A stretch of 64,000 nucleotides of DNA from Kordia sp. SMS9 (GTDB lineage Bacteria; Bacteroidota; Bacteroidia; Flavobacteriales; Flavobacteriaceae), in NCBI RefSeq assembly GCF_003352465.1, contig NZ_CP031153.1, forward strand, positions 3,551,001 through 3,615,000, read 5' to 3'. Positions within the stretch are counted from its first letter, which is position 1, and every line of letters starts with the position of its first letter. The notes under the pieces were generated by a model, which did no database searches, was not told the origin of the DNA, and saw nothing but the letters and a program-made list of their open reading frames with translations. Made by a program: the position numbers and the translations under genes. Shown here piece by piece: positions 1-10,690 of the stretch.

Positions 1-1885
1 AACGTGCAATAGGCGTTTCTACTTCTTTTCCTGCGGTCATGATGAGATCGGCAAATTCGTCCACAACCAATACAATATATGGTAAAAACTTATGTCCGTC
101 GTTCGGATTTAGTTTTCGTGCTTTAAATTTGGCATTGTATTCCACAATGTTACGACACAAGGCATTTTTCAACATGTCGTAGCGTTGATCCATTTCAATA
201 CAGAGTGAATTCAGCGTGTTGATTACTTTGGAATTGTCTGTGATGATGGCTTCTTCCGAATCGGGAAGTTTTGCCAAATAATGACGTTCTATTTTGTTGA
301 ATAATGTTAATTCTACTTTTTTCGGATCGACCAATACAAATTTTACCTCAGCGGGATGTTTTTTGTATAAGATTGATGTTAGAATACAATTTAATCCAAC
401 TGATTTTCCTTGTCCTGTAGCACCTGCCATTAATAGGTGTGGCATTTTGGCTAAATCGACGACCAAGGTTTCATTGCTGATCGTTTTACCAAATGCAATA
501 GGCAACTGCATTTCTGCTTGTTGAAACTTCTTGGAAGCAATGGCAGAACGCATGGAAACAATCGCTGGTTTTTTGTTTGGCACTTCAATTCCGATGGTTC
601 CTTTTCCTGGCATGGGCGCGATGATACGAATTCCCAAGGCAGCTAAGGAAAGCGCAATATCATCTTCTAAGTTTTTAATTTTAGAAATACGCACGCCCGC
701 TTCGGGTATGATTTCGTAGAGTGTTACTGTTGGTCCAACGGTTGCTTTGATGCTGGCGATTTCTATTTTGTAATTGCGTAGCGTGGTTACAATTTGGTTT
801 TTATTTTCTTCGAGTTCTTCTTGATTGATCGTAATTGAACTTCCGTTGGTGTAGTCTTTTAAGAGTTCAATGGTTGGAAAACGGAAGTTGCCCAATTCGA
901 GTGTTGGATCGAATTCTCCGTGTTCTTTGACGAGCTTGTCTGATAAATTTTCAGCGACCGTTTTTTCTTCTATGATTTTTTCGACTTGAATTTCGGTTTC
1001 TTCTTCCTCTTTTGGAATCTCTACTTCGAAAGAAGTGTCTTTTATTGCTGTGTCTTTCTTTTGATCTGTTCCCGAATGATTTTTGATGGTTGGTTGTAAA
1101 TTTTGAACCGATAATTCAAATTCAGACTTTTTTTCTTCCTTTTCTGAAGTAGTTTCATCTAAAGTTTCAGCAATTTCTTCTGTAGGAGGTGTTTCTGAAG
1201 CAGTTGTCGTTTCAGCTTCGCTTGGAGTTTCTGTAGTGTTTGCGGCAGCTTCTTCTGTGGTAAAATCTTCTTGTAGGTCTGTTTTTTTCTTCTTTACATA
1301 GTCAGCTACATGTTCTGGCGTAAGCTTTAAACGTAGTACTGCGTAAATGATCGCTCCAAAAAGTAATAACAAACCAACGCCAATTTTGCCTATATAAGTT
1401 TGTAAGTACGAGTTGATTTCAAAACCAATAGTTCCACCTAAAATTGGAGCGGATTCAAAGAAAAATCCTAAAAAGACAGCTAACCATATCACAATGATAC
1501 TTCCCCAAAACCATTTGTGAAATAATTTCTTTTTCGTATCCATTAACATATGCAGTCCTGTCATAAATAACAAGCTGGCAAATATAAACGAGGCGATTCC
1601 GAATCCTCTGTAGATAAAAAAGTCACTGATACGTGCGCCAAAACGTTGCATCCAGTTTTGTGTTTGCACATTTCCATCTGAACTATCCAACACACTTTGA
1701 TCGACTTCACCTGTAAAGAAATACGAAGCAAAGGCAATAAAAAGTGCTATTGCAAACAACATGAGTAAACTTCCCAAGATAATTTGATGCTGTCGGGTAA
1801 AAGTAAAATCAGGTTTTTTGAATTTTGAACCTTTCGAAGTCTTTTTTGTTGTTTTAGGTTTTTTTACGGTTTTTTTCTTTGCCAT
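1..1885 (-). CDS. ftsK: DNA translocase FtsK, partial (3' end outside window)
   Basis: Septum-located ATP-driven DNA pump that helps clear and resolve chromosome termini at division. About 628 residues are visible from the ATG at 1885. Four N-terminal membrane segments lie near residues 27-50, 88-110, 125-143 and 165-185. They are followed by an acidic, Glu/Thr-rich linker (about 205-330) and then the RecA-like motor, with a Walker A motif GATGQGKS near residue 487 and a Walker B motif VVDEFADL near residue 610. The end of the motor and the gamma DNA-reading domain lie beyond base 1. No frameshift is seen in the visible part. Strong family assignment. Confidence 0.96.
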   Translation of the reverse strand, partial: MAKKKTVKKPKTTKKTSKGSKFKKPDFTFTRQHQIILGSLLMLFAIALFIAFASYFFTGEVDQSVLDSSDGNVQTQNWMQRFGARISDFFIYRGFGIASFIFASLLFMTGLHMLMDTKKKLFHKWFWGSIIVIWLAVFLGFFFESAPILGGTIGFEINSYLQTYIGKIGVGLLLLFGAIIYAVLRLKLTPEHVADYVKKKKTDLQEDFTTEEAAANTTETPSEAETTTASETPPTEEIAETLDETTSEKEEKKSEFELSVQNLQPTIKNHSGTDQKKDTAIKDTSFEVEIPKEEEETEIQVEKIIEEKTVAENLSDKLVKEHGEFDPTLELGNFRFPTIELLKDYTNGSSITINQEELEENKNQIVTTLRNYKIEIASIKATVGPTVTLYEIIPEAGVRISKIKNLEDDIALSLAALGIRIIAPMPGKGTIGIEVPNKKPAIVSMRSAIASKKFQQAEMQLPIAFGKTISNETLVVDLAKMPHLLMAGATGQGKSVGLNCILTSILYKKHPAEVKFVLVDPKKVELTLFNKIERHYLAKLPDSEEAIITDNSKVINTLNSLCIEMDQRYDMLKNALCRNIVEYNAKFKARKLNPNDGHKFLPYIVLVVDEFADLIMTAGKEVETPIAR

Positions 1886-2139
1886 TCAGAGATTACTATT
1901 TATAGTCAACGATCTCGGGACAAGTCCACAAGATGTTACAAGGAATTCACAATAAAATATCGAGACAAGCCTTAGCGTATTTTAAATCTCGATTATCGAG
2001 CGAAAATGCAAATTACGCTGAATGCGCAAGATATTTAAAATTAATCTTTAAGCGAAACGTTTTTCCGTAAAATACAAGGATAAATGGCAAGTAGGAGTGA
2101 AGTAGTTACTATTTTTAAGAAAAGAACTGATAGAAAAGA

Positions 2140-2170
2140 AAAAAGCGGGATTGCTCCCGCTTGTTTTTTA
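2140..2170. terminator. Bidirectional intrinsic terminator
   Basis: A 7-bp stem AGCGGGA/TCCCGCT with a TTGC loop (2145-2162), flanked by an A-run on the left and a T-run on the right. It can end the minus-strand precursor gene that stops at 2168. Confidence 0.75.
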
Positions 2171-2368
2171 TGCTTCACAAGCAATATTACTTTGTAAATC
2201 ACAGTTGATAATTCCGCAAGTTTGTTTTATGGGACCAACACAACCTGTGTCGGCACAAAGTTTTACTAGGGAATCAATAGGCTCGTGTATTCCTCCTTTT
2301 ACTAAGTTGTCTAAATTAGAAACTGACTTTTTGTTTAATGCTAGACTTTTTAATTCTCTTTTTTTCAT
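2168..2368 (-). CDS. Class I lanthipeptide-type precursor peptide (orphan)
   Basis: 66-residue precursor. The leader MKKRELKSLALNKKSVSNL followed by Gly-Gly at 25-26 matches the Bacteroidota natural-product leader pattern (basic start, LNKKxxSNL, then GG). The putative core (27-66) has five Cys (38, 43, 51, 56, 64) with Ser33, Thr41, Thr50 and Ser60 able to supply dehydrated residues for thioether rings. Export and leader removal would occur at GG by a C39-type peptidase transporter. No LanB, LanC, cyclase or transporter is nearby, so modification would have to be done in trans. It lies alone between ftsK and dgkA with its own terminator. The leader family is fairly secure; the final product is inference. 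Confidence 0.8.
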   Translation of the reverse strand: MKKRELKSLALNKKSVSNLDNLVKGGIHEPIDSLVKLCADTGCVGPIKQTCGIINCDLQSNIACEA

Positions 2369-2461
2369 GGTGTATTCGTTTTTGTTAATAATACAACAAG
2401 GTAAGAAAAAAAGGAAGGCGATCGCTGTGTTTACCGAATTAATTGTAGGTAAAAAGTAGAT

Positions 2462-2821
2462 TTAAAATATTTTAGGGATGTAAATAAAGCAACCAATTAT
2501 AATGGCAGCGATGGCAAAGATAAAAACGGCGCCAGCCGCCAAATCTTTGATGAGTCCTATTTTTTTGTGATGTTCGGGATGTATGAAGTCTGCAATTTCT
2601 TCAATGGCAGTATTGATTCCTTCCAAACTCATGATCAACCCGATAGTTAAGGTTTGAACGATCCATTCTGTGGTAGAAATTTTGAAGTAAATCCCAGCAA
2701 TAGTGACTAGAATACCAATAAAAAACTGCGTTTTTACGCTGGCTTCAGTAGTAATGAGCAGATATGCGCCTTTACACGCATATCCGACTCCTTTTATTCT
2801 TCCTTTAATGAATTTAATCAT
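2462..2821 (-). CDS. dgkA: Diacylglycerol/undecaprenol kinase family protein
   Basis: 119-residue integral membrane lipid kinase of the small prokaryotic DgkA fold, which phosphorylates a membrane lipid alcohol (diacylglycerol or undecaprenol) to recycle it. Three membrane helices are visible (about 33-50, 54-72, 96-114). The family motifs E67-G-I-N70-T-A-I-E74 and K92-D-L-A-A-G97 (active-site Glu and Asn) are intact. The start overlaps the end of tpx by 8 bp, so the two are probably co-transcribed from upstream of tpx. Which lipid is used cannot be told from sequence; Gram-positive-type members use undecaprenol. Confidence 0.9.
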   Translation of the reverse strand: MIKFIKGRIKGVGYACKGAYLLITTEASVKTQFFIGILVTIAGIYFKISTTEWIVQTLTIGLIMSLEGINTAIEEIADFIHPEHHKKIGLIKDLAAGAVFIFAIAAIIIGCFIYIPKIF

Positions 2822-3320
2822 CTAATAATGCTTCCAAAGCACCTTTATAATTAGGTTCTTCTGCGATTTCAGTAATGTGTTCTGTATATGTTACAGTTCC
2901 ACTTTCATCTAAAACAACAACGGCACGAGAATGCAAGGCTTCCATAGGTCCGTTTATCATATCTACACCGTAGGCTTTTCCGAAGCTTCCATCTTTGAAA
3001 TCAGAAAGTGTTTCTACATTTTCTAAGCCTTCTGCGGCGCAAAAACGTGATTGTGCAAATGGTAAATCGCGCGAAATGCACAATACCTTGGTGTTTTCTA
3101 ACTCGCTTGCTTCTTGATTAAACGTTCGAACAGACGTTGCACAAACTCCTGTGTCAACGCTTGGAAAAATGTTCAATACAACTTTAGTACCTTTATAATC
3201 GTTTAAACTTTTAGTGTTCAAATCTGATGTTACTAATGCGAAATCAGGAGCTTTATCTCCTACATTTGGTAAGCTTCCCGAAGTTTCAAAAGCGGTACCA
3301 TGTAATGTTACTGTGGCCAT
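2814..3320 (-). CDS. tpx: Thiol peroxidase (atypical 2-Cys peroxiredoxin)
   Basis: 168 residues, the normal Tpx length. Reduces hydrogen peroxide and lipid peroxides with thioredoxin as donor; periplasmic or cytoplasmic depending on species, and no signal peptide is seen here. Peroxidatic Cys60 sits in TGVCATSVRTFN and resolving Cys94 in SRFCAAEG, matching the spacing of E. coli Tpx (61/95). It overlaps dgkA and is divergent from katG across a 213-bp gap, which places two peroxide-removing enzymes back to back. Confidence 0.96.
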   Translation of the reverse strand: MATVTLHGTAFETSGSLPNVGDKAPDFALVTSDLNTKSLNDYKGTKVVLNIFPSVDTGVCATSVRTFNQEASELENTKVLCISRDLPFAQSRFCAAEGLENVETLSDFKDGSFGKAYGVDMINGPMEALHSRAVVVLDESGTVTYTEHITEIAEEPNYKGALEALLDD

Positions 3321-3454
3321 AGTTATTTAATTTTTTAGTCCTTAAAATTAACATTTCTACACCTAAAAAATCGTAAATTATAGTTAATTTTTTTAAGAAC
3401 TTAAACATAGTAAAAATCTATCACAAAATAAAAACAATCAATTTGTTTTATAGG

Positions 3455-3481
3455 TTGCTTTGTTTTTAATGAGTAACTTTA
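3455..3481 (+). promoter_or_regulatory. Possible katG promoter
   Basis: TTG at 3455-3457 and TAACTTTA at 3474-3481 approximate the Bacteroidota TTG / TAnnTTTG pair, with a short 16-bp spacer and one mismatch. It lies 53 bp before the katG start. Weak call. Confidence 0.35.
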
Positions 3482-3527
3482 TAGCACTTTATAAATACTA
3501 AAAATTAATCAATACCTAAATACTTAA

Positions 3528-5729
<2,202 letters not shown>

Positions 5730-5752
5730 GAACTTAAATTTTATTCATATTT

Positions 5753-5787
5753 AAAAAGAGCTGTCGGATACGATAGCTCTTTTTTTA
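5753..5787 (+). terminator. katG terminator
   Basis: Hairpin AAAGAGCT...AGCTCTTT around a GATA loop, followed by a T-run, 24 bp after the katG stop. Confidence 0.85.
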
Positions 5788-5947
5788 TAGTTGTAGTTTA
5801 CACTTTAAACTGGTAATTAAAATTAAAGCCTTCAGAGTTCTATTTACGTGTGAATGTATCCATTCATACCAAAAGAGACTGATATTTCCGATGAACGATA
5901 GCTTTAAATTGTATATTTAAATTATTAATATTAAAAACCAAATTAGT

Positions 5948-6046
5948 ATGTTAGAAAAATTCAAAACTCATGAAATTCAAAATCCTCAAATGATTTATGG
6001 AGGCGAAATAAAAACGAAAGTTAATACAGAACAAGATCTTGAATAA
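5948..6046 (+). CDS. Small peptide with double-Gly leader-like sequence
   Basis: A 32-residue reading frame, ATG at 5948 and TAA at 6044-6046. The peptide starts MLEKFKTHEIQNPQMIYGGE and ends after 13 more polar residues. The short amphipathic start and Gly18-Gly19 resemble the short bacteriocin-type leader peptides of Bacteroidota, but the segment after GG has no Cys and is polar, unlike a ripe core. It has its own terminator 45 bp downstream and no close partner gene. It may be a secreted peptide, a leader remnant or chance; homologue conservation would decide. Confidence 0.45.
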   Translation: MLEKFKTHEIQNPQMIYGGEIKTKVNTEQDLE

Positions 6047-6091
6047 TCTATGCAATTCTTTTACCTAAGGTTTCAATAAAGAATCTAGTAC

Positions 6092-6129
6092 AAAAAAAAG
6101 GCCAATTCAAACGAAATGACCTTTTTTTG
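6092..6129. terminator. Bidirectional terminator
   Basis: Imperfect hairpin AAAAAGG...CCTTTTT flanked by A- and T-runs. It lies between the small peptide gene (plus) and the DUF6952 gene (minus) and can serve both. Confidence 0.7.
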
Positions 6130-6145
6130 TTCTGTAGAATTGGTA

Positions 6146-6403
6146 TTACGTGTCAATGGAACCCATAACACGTTGCATGAAACCGTTTAATGCTTCTTTT
6201 CTTGGCGTTCCTTCTTTTTCCATTTTATGAACTTCAATAGCGCCGTACATGTTGGAAATCAATTCGCCAATTACATCGAGTTCTTCATCTTTTAAGGATG
6301 AAACTTCCGTCATTGCTTCCAAGGTTTCAATTGTTTCTACGACATAATCTTCGTCATTTTCAGCAATAAATTCTACTAAGTGTTTAATTACAGGTAATTT
6401 CAT
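6146..6403 (-). CDS. DUF6952-type small acidic protein
   Basis: 85 residues, all helical in appearance and acidic, with no Cys, signal or membrane segment. It matches my memory of a conserved flavobacterial family (DUF6952) that travels with a thioredoxin and a peroxiredoxin, as it does here: it is the last gene of a three-gene unit, 55 bp after the thioredoxin gene. The function is unknown. Co-occurrence suggests an accessory role in peroxide or thiol redox control, which is inference from position only. Confidence 0.8.
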   Translation of the reverse strand: MKLPVIKHLVEFIAENDEDYVVETIETLEAMTEVSSLKDEELDVIGELISNMYGAIEVHKMEKEGTPRKEALNGFMQRVMGSIDT

Positions 6404-6458
6404 CTAAAATTTAATTTTTATTCCCTTGCAAAAGAGAATCTTATACATAATGTACTAT

Positions 6459-6767
6459 TTATGCAACTCCGTCTACCAATTCCTTTAAAACGTCAAACTT
6501 GTTTGTCTGTACTTGATTCACAAATTCACCATTTTTAAACGTAGCAAATGTCGGTAAGTTGTCTACGGTTGCTAATTTTCTTGATTGTGGAAATTTTTCT
6601 GCATCCGCGATGATAAAAGTAATGTCTTCCAGCTCTTTGGCAAGTTTTTTTACTTTAGGTTTCATGATGCGACAGTTTCCACACCAAGATGCAGAATATT
6701 GTACGACAACCGTATTGTGTTCAGCAACCAATTCTTGTAAATTATCTTGATCTAATTCTTTAACCAT
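6459..6767 (-). CDS. Thioredoxin family protein (WCGNC active site)
   Basis: 102 residues, a single thioredoxin fold. The redox motif is Cys29-Gly-Asn-Cys32 in ASWCGNCRIMK and the cis-Pro is in NLPTF. It lacks the classic CGPC dipeptide, and CGNC suggests a dedicated partner rather than a general thioredoxin. It lies 18 bp after the peroxiredoxin gene, so it is the likely electron donor for that enzyme. Cytoplasmic, no signal peptide. Confidence 0.92.
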   Translation of the reverse strand: MVKELDQDNLQELVAEHNTVVVQYSASWCGNCRIMKPKVKKLAKELEDITFIIADAEKFPQSRKLATVDNLPTFATFKNGEFVNQVQTNKFDVLKELVDGVA

Positions 6768-6785
6768 AGCTTTTTTATTTTTTAA

Positions 6786-7427
6786 TTAAACGTTTGTCGC
6801 TAAATATTCAGCAACGCCGTCTCTGTTAGCATTCATTGCTTCTTTTCCTTCTTCCCAGTTTGCTGGACACACTTCTCCTTTTTCTTGCACGTGTGTGTAT
6901 GCATCAATCAAACGGAGGTATTCGTTTACGTTTCTACCAACTGGCATGTGGTTGATTCCTTCGTGGAAAACAGTTCCTTCTTCGTCAATTAAATACGTAG
7001 CTCTGTACGTAACATTGTCACCTTCTACTTGAACCGTTCCCGTTTCTTCGTCGTATACTTCGTTTGTAATATCTAAAATGCCTAAAATGCTTGATAAATT
7101 ACGGTTTGTATCTGCTAATAACGGATAGGTTACGCCTTCAATTCCGCCGTTATCTTTTTCTGTATTTAACCATGCAAAATGCACTTCTGGAGTATCACAA
7201 GAAGCACCAATTACAATGGTATTTCTTTTTTCAAATTCTTCCAAAGCTGCTTGAAAAGCATGCAATTCTGTTGGGCAAACAAATGTAAAATCTTTTGGAT
7301 ACCAGAACAATACTACTTTTTTCTTGTTGTTTACTGCTTCATCCAAAACATTTAATTTGAAAGTGTCTCCCATTTCGTTCATTGCATCTACATTCAAGTT
7401 TGGGAATTTTTTGCCTACTAAAGCCAT
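6786..7427 (-). CDS. Peroxiredoxin, typical 2-Cys AhpC/Prx1 family
   Basis: 213-residue thiol peroxidase. Peroxidatic Cys51 lies in FTFVCPTELHAFQ and resolving Cys187 in EVCPANWEEG, as in AhpC/Prx1 enzymes that form disulfide-linked dimers. First gene of an operon with a CGNC thioredoxin and a DUF6952 protein; no AhpF is present, so the thioredoxin probably recycles it. A good promoter is visible 39 bp upstream of the start. Confidence 0.95.
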   Translation of the reverse strand: MALVGKKFPNLNVDAMNEMGDTFKLNVLDEAVNNKKKVVLFWYPKDFTFVCPTELHAFQAALEEFEKRNTIVIGASCDTPEVHFAWLNTEKDNGGIEGVTYPLLADTNRNLSSILGILDITNEVYDEETGTVQVEGDNVTYRATYLIDEEGTVFHEGINHMPVGRNVNEYLRLIDAYTHVQEKGEVCPANWEEGKEAMNANRDGVAEYLATNV

Positions 7428-7465
7428 ATTAATTTATGTTTAAAAGTTAATGTTATTAATTGCGG

Positions 7466-7496
7466 CAAAAGTAACTAGACAAGAGCTACTTTTCAA
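7466..7496 (-). promoter_or_regulatory. Promoter of the peroxiredoxin operon
   Basis: On the minus strand, TTG (7494-7496) is followed after 20 bp by TACTTTTG (7466-7473), a full match to the Bacteroidota -33/-7 pattern, 39 bp upstream of the peroxiredoxin ATG. Confidence 0.6.
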
Positions 7497-7579
7497 GGAA
7501 TAAAATTTTAAAATCTTATCAAGCAATAGAGATTGTTTATACCAATAAAAAGAGCGTATCAATGAATTCTATAAAATAG

Positions 7580-7617
7580 AAAAAGCCTTAAATTTACAGT
7601 GTATTCAAGGCTTTTTT
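7580..7617 (-). terminator. nhaC terminator
   Basis: Inverted repeat AAAAGCCTT...AAGGCTTTT with A/T runs on both sides, just after the minus-strand nhaC stop at 7634. Confidence 0.75.
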
Positions 7618-7633
7618 ATAGATTTTTTTTCAA

Positions 7634-9124
7634 TTAGGCAGCTTTGGTAGCTAACTGTTTGATTTTGATTTTGAAAGCAGCAAATAAAAGTGTGGTAAAT
7701 GGACTTAAATAGTTAAAAAAGGCATATCCAGCATACGAAAACGTATCAACATTTAATACACTTGATTGATATGCTCCGCAGGTATTCCAAGGAATTAAAA
7801 CTGACGTCACCGTTCCAGAATCTTCTAAGGTTCTACTTAAATTTTCGGGCGCTAAGCCTTTATCTTCAAACGCTTTTCTATACATTCTACCAGGAATTAC
7901 AATGGCTAAATATTGATCGGATGCTAAAACGTTCAATCCAACACAACTAATTACAGTACTTGCAAAAAGTCCAAAAATGGTGTCAAATAAATTCAATACA
8001 GATTTACTTATTCGTGATAAGGCTCCGATGGCATCCATCACACCTCCAAAAACCATCGCACAAACAATGAGCCATATAGTTCCCAGCATTCCACTCATTC
8101 CACCAGAACTAAAGAGATCATTCAATTCTGCACTTTGCGTTTCAATAGCAGTGTCTATGGTCATTGCATTCATGATGCCTTTGTAGGCGTTGTTGAAGGT
8201 TAAACTGTCGCCACCACCAATACTTGTTACGATTTCGGGTTGAAATATCACAGCGAAAATTCCGCCTAAAAGCGTTCCTATTAATAAGGCTACTAATGGT
8301 GGTGTTTTCTTCACAATTAGGAAAATTACCGCAAGTGGCACTAAAAATAACCAAGGAGAAATATTGAATGAAGCTGATATAGAAGCTAACATTTCGCTTG
8401 TGTCTGCTGTTCCTGAAACATCTAAAGACAGACTTATAATGATAAAGATAATTAGTGTTACAATAATTGTTGGTACTGTGGTGTACGTCATGTATTTTAT
8501 GTGTGAAAACAACTCGCCGCCAGCCATTGCTGGTGCTAAATTTGTGGTATCACTCAATGGTGACATTTTATCTCCAAAATACGCTCCTGAAATTACCGCA
8601 CCAGCAGTCATTCCTGCGTGAATCCCTAATGCATTTCCAATACCAATTAAAGCAATACCAACCGTAGCAGAAGTGGTCCAACTACTTCCTGTCGCAATAG
8701 AAATGATGGCACAAATAACCACGCAAGCAGGCAAAAATATGGTTGGATTTAGTATTTGCAATCCATAATATATCATAGAAGGAATAATTCCGCTAATGAG
8801 CCAAGTTCCTGCTAACGATCCTACAAAAAGAAGAATTAACAAAGCGCCTGTGGTCGATTTTACGTTTTCAGCGACTTCATCCAGCATTTGTTTGTACGAT
8901 ACCTTATTGTAAAACCCAACAATAGCAGCCACAGCAGCACCTAGCAATAGTATAAATTGATTACTTCCGCTTAAAGCATCATCTCCAAAAGCAAATTTTA
9001 CATTATAAAATAACATGCCAACTAAAGCAATTACAGGAATTAATGCTTCCCATATATTTAATTCTTTATTTTCTATAATGTTTTCATCTTGTGGTTCTCG
9101 AGGCTTAATATCTTGACTTTGCAT
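7634..9124 (-). CDS. nhaC: Na+/H+ antiporter NhaC family
   Basis: 496-residue inner-membrane antiporter with about eleven to twelve hydrophobic segments. It has the NhaC-type glycine-rich re-entrant stretches (for example ISIATGSSWTTSATVGIALIG and GAVISGAYFGDKMSPLSDTT, about residues 144-200) and the late SGTVTSVLIPWNTCGA segment. It exports sodium for protons, which suits a marine bacterium. Single gene with its own terminator and convergent with the peroxiredoxin unit. Substrate beyond sodium is not certain. Confidence 0.93.
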   Translation of the reverse strand: MQSQDIKPREPQDENIIENKELNIWEALIPVIALVGMLFYNVKFAFGDDALSGSNQFILLLGAAVAAIVGFYNKVSYKQMLDEVAENVKSTTGALLILLFVGSLAGTWLISGIIPSMIYYGLQILNPTIFLPACVVICAIISIATGSSWTTSATVGIALIGIGNALGIHAGMTAGAVISGAYFGDKMSPLSDTTNLAPAMAGGELFSHIKYMTYTTVPTIIVTLIIFIIISLSLDVSGTADTSEMLASISASFNISPWLFLVPLAVIFLIVKKTPPLVALLIGTLLGGIFAVIFQPEIVTSIGGGDSLTFNNAYKGIMNAMTIDTAIETQSAELNDLFSSGGMSGMLGTIWLIVCAMVFGGVMDAIGALSRISKSVLNLFDTIFGLFASTVISCVGLNVLASDQYLAIVIPGRMYRKAFEDKGLAPENLSRTLEDSGTVTSVLIPWNTCGAYQSSVLNVDTFSYAGYAFFNYLSPFTTLLFAAFKIKIKQLATKAA

Positions 9125-9201
9125 AGTAGTTTTGGTGTAGTTATTTTTCTTAGCGTAATGTTACGATTTTGTAAACTAGTATGCAAATCATTTTGGTTGC
9201 G

Positions 9202-9209
9202 TACCTTTG
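9202..9209 (+). promoter_or_regulatory. -7 promoter element of the membrane hydrolase gene
   Basis: TACCTTTG, a full match to TAnnTTTG, 23 bp before the ATG at 9233. No well-spaced TTG was found, so only the proximal element is called. Confidence 0.45.
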
Positions 9210-9232
9210 CAAACTTATAATTGGTTTAATTT

Positions 9233-10267
9233 ATGGATTCGTTAACGCAAATTGTATTGGGTGCTGCCTGTGGAGAAGCTGCCATGGGAAAAAAGATCGG
9301 AAATAAAGCATTGCTTTTTGGCGCGATTGGCGGAACCATTCCCGATTTAGATGTGTTTTTAGGAAACCTCTTCTACAGCAACAAAATTGACGCCATGTTA
9401 TTTCATAGAGGATTTATGCATTCGATGCTCTTTGCAATTTTAGCAGCTTTTTTGGTTGGATTTTTAGTGTTTAAACTATACGATAAAGGCAAGCGAAAAG
9501 GCACAACCACTCGAAAAGATTGGACGTGGCTGTTTTTTCTATCTATCTTTACGCATCCGCTTTTAGACTGCTTTACAGGATACGGAACGCAGCTATTTTT
9601 ACCATTTAGCGATTATCGAGTGGCGTTTAGTAATATATCCGTGGCTGATCCTGCGTATACACTTCCTTTTCTAATTTGTTTGATTGTATTGATGTTTTAC
9701 AAACGAAGAAGTCCGAAACGAAAACTGTGGTTAAAACTCGGTGTAGGAATCAGTTCTGTGTATATGTTATTCACGATTGGTAATAAATTTTATATCAATT
9801 CCGTTTTTGAAAAATCATTGGCTGTACAAGGAATTGACTATCAGCGGTACAATACAGAAGCCAGCATTTTAAATAATATTTTGTGGTATGGAATTGCCGA
9901 AACTGAAACCGACTTTCATGTGGCTTTTTATTCACTGTTTGATACGAAAGATGTGTTTACAGATTGGAAAACGATTCCTAAAAATCATGAATTACTCCCT
10001 AAAACCAATTCAGATTTGGCATGTTTGGCATGGTTTAGCAACAATTATTATATGATTGAAAAAAATGAAGATGGCACGTTTACGTACAGCGATTTGCGCT
10101 ATCCGTCTGTAAATACAGGTGATGGGAAACCAGTTGTATTTTCATTTAAGATCTTTAAAGATGGCGATCGACTCAATATGAAACCATTTCAAGGCCCAAG
10201 ATTTGATGAAGATACTTCTTTGAGTGACGTTTTTGGAATTTTTTGGAAACGGATTAAAGGGAAATAG
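9233..10267 (+). CDS. Metal-dependent hydrolase-like membrane protein (YdjM/DUF457 type)
   Basis: 344 residues. The N-terminus DSLTQIVLGAACGEA, then GGTIPDLDVFLG and HRGFMHSML (about residues 35-64), carries the His/Asp motifs of the LexA-controlled inner-membrane hydrolase-like family (YdjM/YbcI). Several membrane helices lie between about 60 and 190, and a soluble C-terminal region of about 150 residues follows. The catalytic role of the family is not settled; hydrolase is a family label. Single gene with a TAnnTTTG element just upstream. Confidence 0.85.
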   Translation: MDSLTQIVLGAACGEAAMGKKIGNKALLFGAIGGTIPDLDVFLGNLFYSNKIDAMLFHRGFMHSMLFAILAAFLVGFLVFKLYDKGKRKGTTTRKDWTWLFFLSIFTHPLLDCFTGYGTQLFLPFSDYRVAFSNISVADPAYTLPFLICLIVLMFYKRRSPKRKLWLKLGVGISSVYMLFTIGNKFYINSVFEKSLAVQGIDYQRYNTEASILNNILWYGIAETETDFHVAFYSLFDTKDVFTDWKTIPKNHELLPKTNSDLACLAWFSNNYYMIEKNEDGTFTYSDLRYPSVNTGDGKPVVFSFKIFKDGDRLNMKPFQGPRFDEDTSLSDVFGIFWKRIKGK

Positions 10268-10306
10268 TATTTTGGTATACTATTTCTTTACTTTCGTGAG
10301 CACTTA

Positions 10307-10558
10307 TCAACTATAATCTCCATACAAATGACTCACACATGTTCCACAGACGCTTCTTCCAATTTCGGCTAACTTTTTTCGTGTGAATGTTTCTGTCTGA
10401 CATGCAAAATGGTGCTTAATGGTTTGATTGTAGCGCATTTTACCACAAACCGACATGGTTTCTGTGAAGCATTCGCCAGCATCGTCTTTTTTGGATTTGA
10501 ACACGTGCAATTGTCCCGTACTATTTTCTTTTAGTGTGTAAAGTTGCGTATCACTCAT
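10307..10558 (-). CDS. Small Cys-rich protein A of a tandem paralogue pair
   Basis: 83 residues, family not recognised. It aligns over its whole length with the 83-residue product at 10691-10942. Both share YxLxE, G(Q/E)LH(V/L)F, an EC pair, SVCG(K/Q)M, FxCQ, and a closing IGRxVCxTCVSHLY. The five aligned Cys, two of them as CxxC in CGTC, look like a zinc or disulfide site. No signal peptide and no membrane segment. The two genes are separate, same-strand copies 132 bp apart. Zinc-binding regulator or small redox protein are both possible. Confidence 0.7.
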   Translation of the reverse strand: MSDTQLYTLKENSTGQLHVFKSKKDDAGECFTETMSVCGKMRYNQTIKHHFACQTETFTRKKLAEIGRSVCGTCVSHLYGDYS

Positions 10559-10690
10559 AAATTTTGGTTAATGTACCCGTTGTGCTTGAAAATTTAAAGT
10601 TACTTAACACAAGCGCATGCCGATCTATGATATATTCTCACGAAAGTGAAAAAAAGAAAAAACACAGCAACAATTTATATATTCTTTTCA

